This document shows, one piece after another, positions 61,853-64,000 of a DNA stretch of 64,000 nt; the stretch's first letter is position 1, and every line of letters starts with the position of its first letter. The translations under genes were made by a program, and so were the position numbers. Below the pieces are notes generated by a model, which saw only the letters and a program-made list of their open reading frames with translations, was not told the origin of the DNA and did not search any database. This DNA is from Candidatus Leptovillus affinis (GTDB taxonomy: Bacteria; Chloroflexota; Anaerolineae; Promineifilales; Promineifilaceae). The stretch covers positions 682,001-746,000 of the forward strand of contig JADIYP010000001.1 of NCBI GenBank assembly GCA_016705235.1, in the 5' to 3' direction.

Positions 61853-62500
61853 ATGGCCGATGTCGCAGTAGACTCGAGTGGGGCGGGTAGTGGAATAACC
61901 AGACGCGAATTCCTCTATTACATCTGGGGGGCATCCATTGTTTTATTAACGGCTCAAGCCGCTGGTGCATTGATCTGGTTTTTGATCCCTCGATTCCGTG
62001 AAGGTGAATTTGGCGGGAACTTTTTAAAGGCTCTGACTGATTTGCCAGAGGTAAATGCCGCGCCGGCGAATTTTGCAGACGGCCGTTTCTGGTTAGTCAA
62101 CCTGGACACCAATCAGGCGAATGACCGCATGTACTTGGCCCAAGATGAAAGCGAACCAATCGTTGGCGTGGCAGCCATTTACAAGGTATGTACTCACCTT
62201 GGCTGCATTTACACCTGGACGACTTCGAATAATCGGTTTGAGTGCCCGTGTCACGGTTCTAAATATCGGCTAGACGGCCGTCGCATCGAATCACCCGCGC
62301 CACGCACCCTGGACCGGTTTAAAGTTTATGCTGTGGCCGATGATAAAACTACCATCCTCGCTGAGTCGCCACTGGTCGATAACTTCTACCAGGCAATGTC
62401 GCTTCCGGCCGACACAGCTTTCATTCGCGTAGATACTGGCGACCGCAAGCAAGGACCATCGCAAGATTTGCTCTGTGATTTCGCCGGTAACTGTCCGTAA
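61853..62500 (+). CDS. petC: Rieske iron-sulfur protein of a cytochrome bc complex
   Basis: 215 residues. The N-terminus has TRREFLYYIWGASIVLLTAQAAGALIWFL, a twin-arginine-like signal/anchor helix (16-50). The Rieske cluster motifs are VCTHLGC near residue 120 and CPCHGS near 142, supplying two Cys and two His. It transfers electrons from the quinol pool within a bc-type complex whose cytochrome b follows 93 bp later. A C-terminal cysteine pair (LCDFAGNC) is extra. It is preceded by a near-consensus promoter and not by other respiratory genes. Confidence 0.94.
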   Translation: MADVAVDSSGAGSGITRREFLYYIWGASIVLLTAQAAGALIWFLIPRFREGEFGGNFLKALTDLPEVNAAPANFADGRFWLVNLDTNQANDRMYLAQDESEPIVGVAAIYKVCTHLGCIYTWTTSNNRFECPCHGSKYRLDGRRIESPAPRTLDRFKVYAVADDKTTILAESPLVDNFYQAMSLPADTAFIRVDTGDRKQGPSQDLLCDFAGNCP

Positions 62501-62593
62501 AAACTCCCGCCTACAAAGAGATAAACGCCATCAATATTTCTCACAAGGGCCTTCGGGTTAAAAATGCTAAAAGTGTGGAGAAGGAGATAGTCT

Positions 62594-64000
62594 ATGGCCA
62601 CCTTTTTTGATCAGGTAAAAGAAATGGGCTTCAAACAAGCCTTCGTCGCCAAAAGCGACGAAGCTGTCGAACGCCTGACGGCCGGCATGAATATCAGTGA
62701 TATTCGTTCTGCCCTGCGAGGCGATGAACCGCGCCGTCCCAACCCCCGCCTGCGCCCCCACGCCGACGGTTTTTGGCTGCACATTCGCCCCAGCTTCTAT
62801 CACAACGAAATTACCCGTGTGTACCCCACGTTCCATTTAGGTTGGTTATCTACCTTCATGTTTGTTTGGGAAACCATCACCGGCATTTTCCTGATGATCT
62901 TCTATACCCCCAGCCCATTAATTGCCTATAGCAATATGTGGAACATCCTTTCAAACGTTCCCCTGGGCCAACTCATGCGTAATATGCACCGCTTGGGCGC
63001 CGAAGTCATGGTGCTTGTCGTGGCCTTACACATGTTGCGTACATTCGTAACCGGTAGTTACAAAAAGCCACGCCAATTCACCTGGGTCACCGGCATGTTG
63101 CTGCTCGTACTGACGTTAATGCTCAGCTTCAGCGGATATCTTCTTCCCTGGGACCAATTGTCCTATTGGGCTTTGACCGTTTTCTTGTCAGGCGCTGAAT
63201 CGGCTCCTGCGCCGCCAGTTATTAACCAAAACATCCTCCTGATTTTACAAGGCGGACCTTCCTTAGGTGCTGGTGGTTTGCTGCGTTGGTATTTGCTCCA
63301 CGTCCTCTTAATGCCGCTTCTGCTGGGCATCTTCTTCTTTGTTCACTACTACAAAGTTGTCCTGCACGGTTTTTCATTGCCGCCCGGCCGCGAAGAAATC
63401 GGCGAGGATTCGGCCAAGCGTGTACCCAAAAACGAACGCACTTACTTTATTCCCGACATTCTGACCAGCGAAGTAATGTGGACGGCGCTACTCTCCTTGT
63501 TCCTGGTTGCTGGCGCGCTCTGGTTCTGGGACGCACCGCTGGAACATCATGCCGACCCGGTTGTTACCCCCCTTCACGTCGTTGCGCCATGGTACCTTTC
63601 CTGGTCTCAGGGGTGGTTGAAATTAGCGCCTAAAACATTGGTGATCGGCTTTATCCCCGCTCTGTTAGTTGCCTTTATTGTTATGCCCTACTTTGAGATT
63701 GGGAAAAGCCGTCGTTATGCAGATCGCCGCGTGGGGTTAAGCATAGCGATGCTTTTTATTGCTTTTATGATGGTTTCCAATTGGATGGGGACGCCAAGAT
63801 TCCGCGTCCAATCTTCACCAGATATGGAAGTCGCCACGAAATTACTGCCGCAGGAAGGTGTAAGTCCAATTTTAGGTATCCCGCCTGATTATTTATGGGA
63901 AGGTGAATACCTTCCAGGGCAGGTTGTAGATGGCAATCCCCATCTGACCTATGGGTTAGAAGTATTTGCGCAACAGATGGTTCGCCACAGCTGCACAAAT
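62594..64000 (+). CDS. Cytochrome b with fused subunit IV and apparent C-terminal cytochrome c domain, 3'-truncated
   Basis: 469 codons, open to the window end; GGAG precedes the ATG. The b6-like half carries the haem ligand pairs in MHRLGAEVMVLVVALHM and LLHVLLMPLLLGIFFFVHY (spacing 13 and 14, the latter as in b6f). A subunit-IV-like half follows, with ADPVVTPLHVVAPWYLSW (the PDPVxTPxHxxPxWY-type motif) and three more helices. The last residues are QQMVRHSCTN, which in cytochrome c domains would be followed by CH (CTNCH). I infer a fused c-type domain beyond the window, as in some Gram-positive and Chloroflexota quinol oxidising complexes. The N-terminal 70 residues are soluble. Confidence 0.9.
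   Translation, partial: MATFFDQVKEMGFKQAFVAKSDEAVERLTAGMNISDIRSALRGDEPRRPNPRLRPHADGFWLHIRPSFYHNEITRVYPTFHLGWLSTFMFVWETITGIFLMIFYTPSPLIAYSNMWNILSNVPLGQLMRNMHRLGAEVMVLVVALHMLRTFVTGSYKKPRQFTWVTGMLLLVLTLMLSFSGYLLPWDQLSYWALTVFLSGAESAPAPPVINQNILLILQGGPSLGAGGLLRWYLLHVLLMPLLLGIFFFVHYYKVVLHGFSLPPGREEIGEDSAKRVPKNERTYFIPDILTSEVMWTALLSLFLVAGALWFWDAPLEHHADPVVTPLHVVAPWYLSWSQGWLKLAPKTLVIGFIPALLVAFIVMPYFEIGKSRRYADRRVGLSIAMLFIAFMMVSNWMGTPRFRVQSSPDMEVATKLLPQEGVSPILGIPPDYLWEGEYLPGQVVDGNPHLTYGLEVFAQQMVRHSCTN

Overview
The window looks like chromosomal DNA of a Chloroflexota bacterium, most likely an Anaerolineae-type (activated-sludge or filamentous) lineage. This is inferred from gene content and protein style, not from a marker-gene search. 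The DNA is moderately GC-rich and about 50 real protein genes plus one tRNA-Val cover most of it. The most striking feature is the perfect 8-bp palindrome ACGGCCGT. I counted about 135 copies by eye, roughly one per 470 bp, where chance predicts one to a few. It lies mostly inside genes, where it is read as Thr-Ala-Val, Asn-Gly-Arg or Arg-Pro.

Layout. 1-1090: 3' part of a GH13 alpha-amylase-family gene. 1421-11070 (minus): a sugar-alcohol PTS block with a PRD regulator, separate mannitol-type EIIC, EIIB and EIIA, an HPr-EI fusion, a very long zinc dehydrogenase and a PfkB sugar-phosphate kinase; a phased array of CACGTG-type sites lies before the dehydrogenase. 11563-20431: a B12-binding-type radical SAM protein, a DHFR-like reductase, a radical SAM/FAD-oxidoreductase pair, a MerR regulator with a textbook MerR promoter in front of an SDR gene, and alanine racemase.

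20620-28214 (minus): a six-gene electron-transfer operon: a 28-haem cytochrome built from ten 40-residue repeats, an FAD/NAD oxidoreductase, a 2[4Fe-4S] ferredoxin, an 18-haem membrane-anchored cytochrome, a cytochrome-b-like membrane protein and a secreted membrane-anchored protein. It is the best candidate for an undescribed respiratory or extracellular electron-transfer system. 28733-41356: exonuclease III, a membrane glycosyltransferase, a tandem FKBP lipoprotein, rpiA, an unusual fusion of two cyclic-nucleotide-binding domains with a YjeF/NnrE domain, a glycogen debranching enzyme, a 7TM histidine kinase, nth, a monoacylglycerol-lipase-like hydrolase, folB and folK.

41661-50993 (minus): four consecutive very large polytopic membrane proteins of GT39/DUF2142 style with shared C-terminal beta modules. 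51434-57164: an F1-ATPase operon (alpha, gamma, beta, epsilon, with no delta or Fo genes in front) ending in mreB. 57252-61627: rex, a GT4 glycosyltransferase, argS with an altered HIGH motif, dcd and tRNA-Val. 61853-64000: Rieske protein and a fused cytochrome b/subunit IV that runs off the window apparently at a cytochrome c haem motif.

Intergenic gaps carry several dispersed inverted-repeat families (GTGATGCGTGAT/ATCACGCATCAC, GACCCCAAGGGTTT hairpins, two long foldback elements). Many gene starts were reassigned from ribosome binding sites and operon overlaps; these are noted entry by entry.
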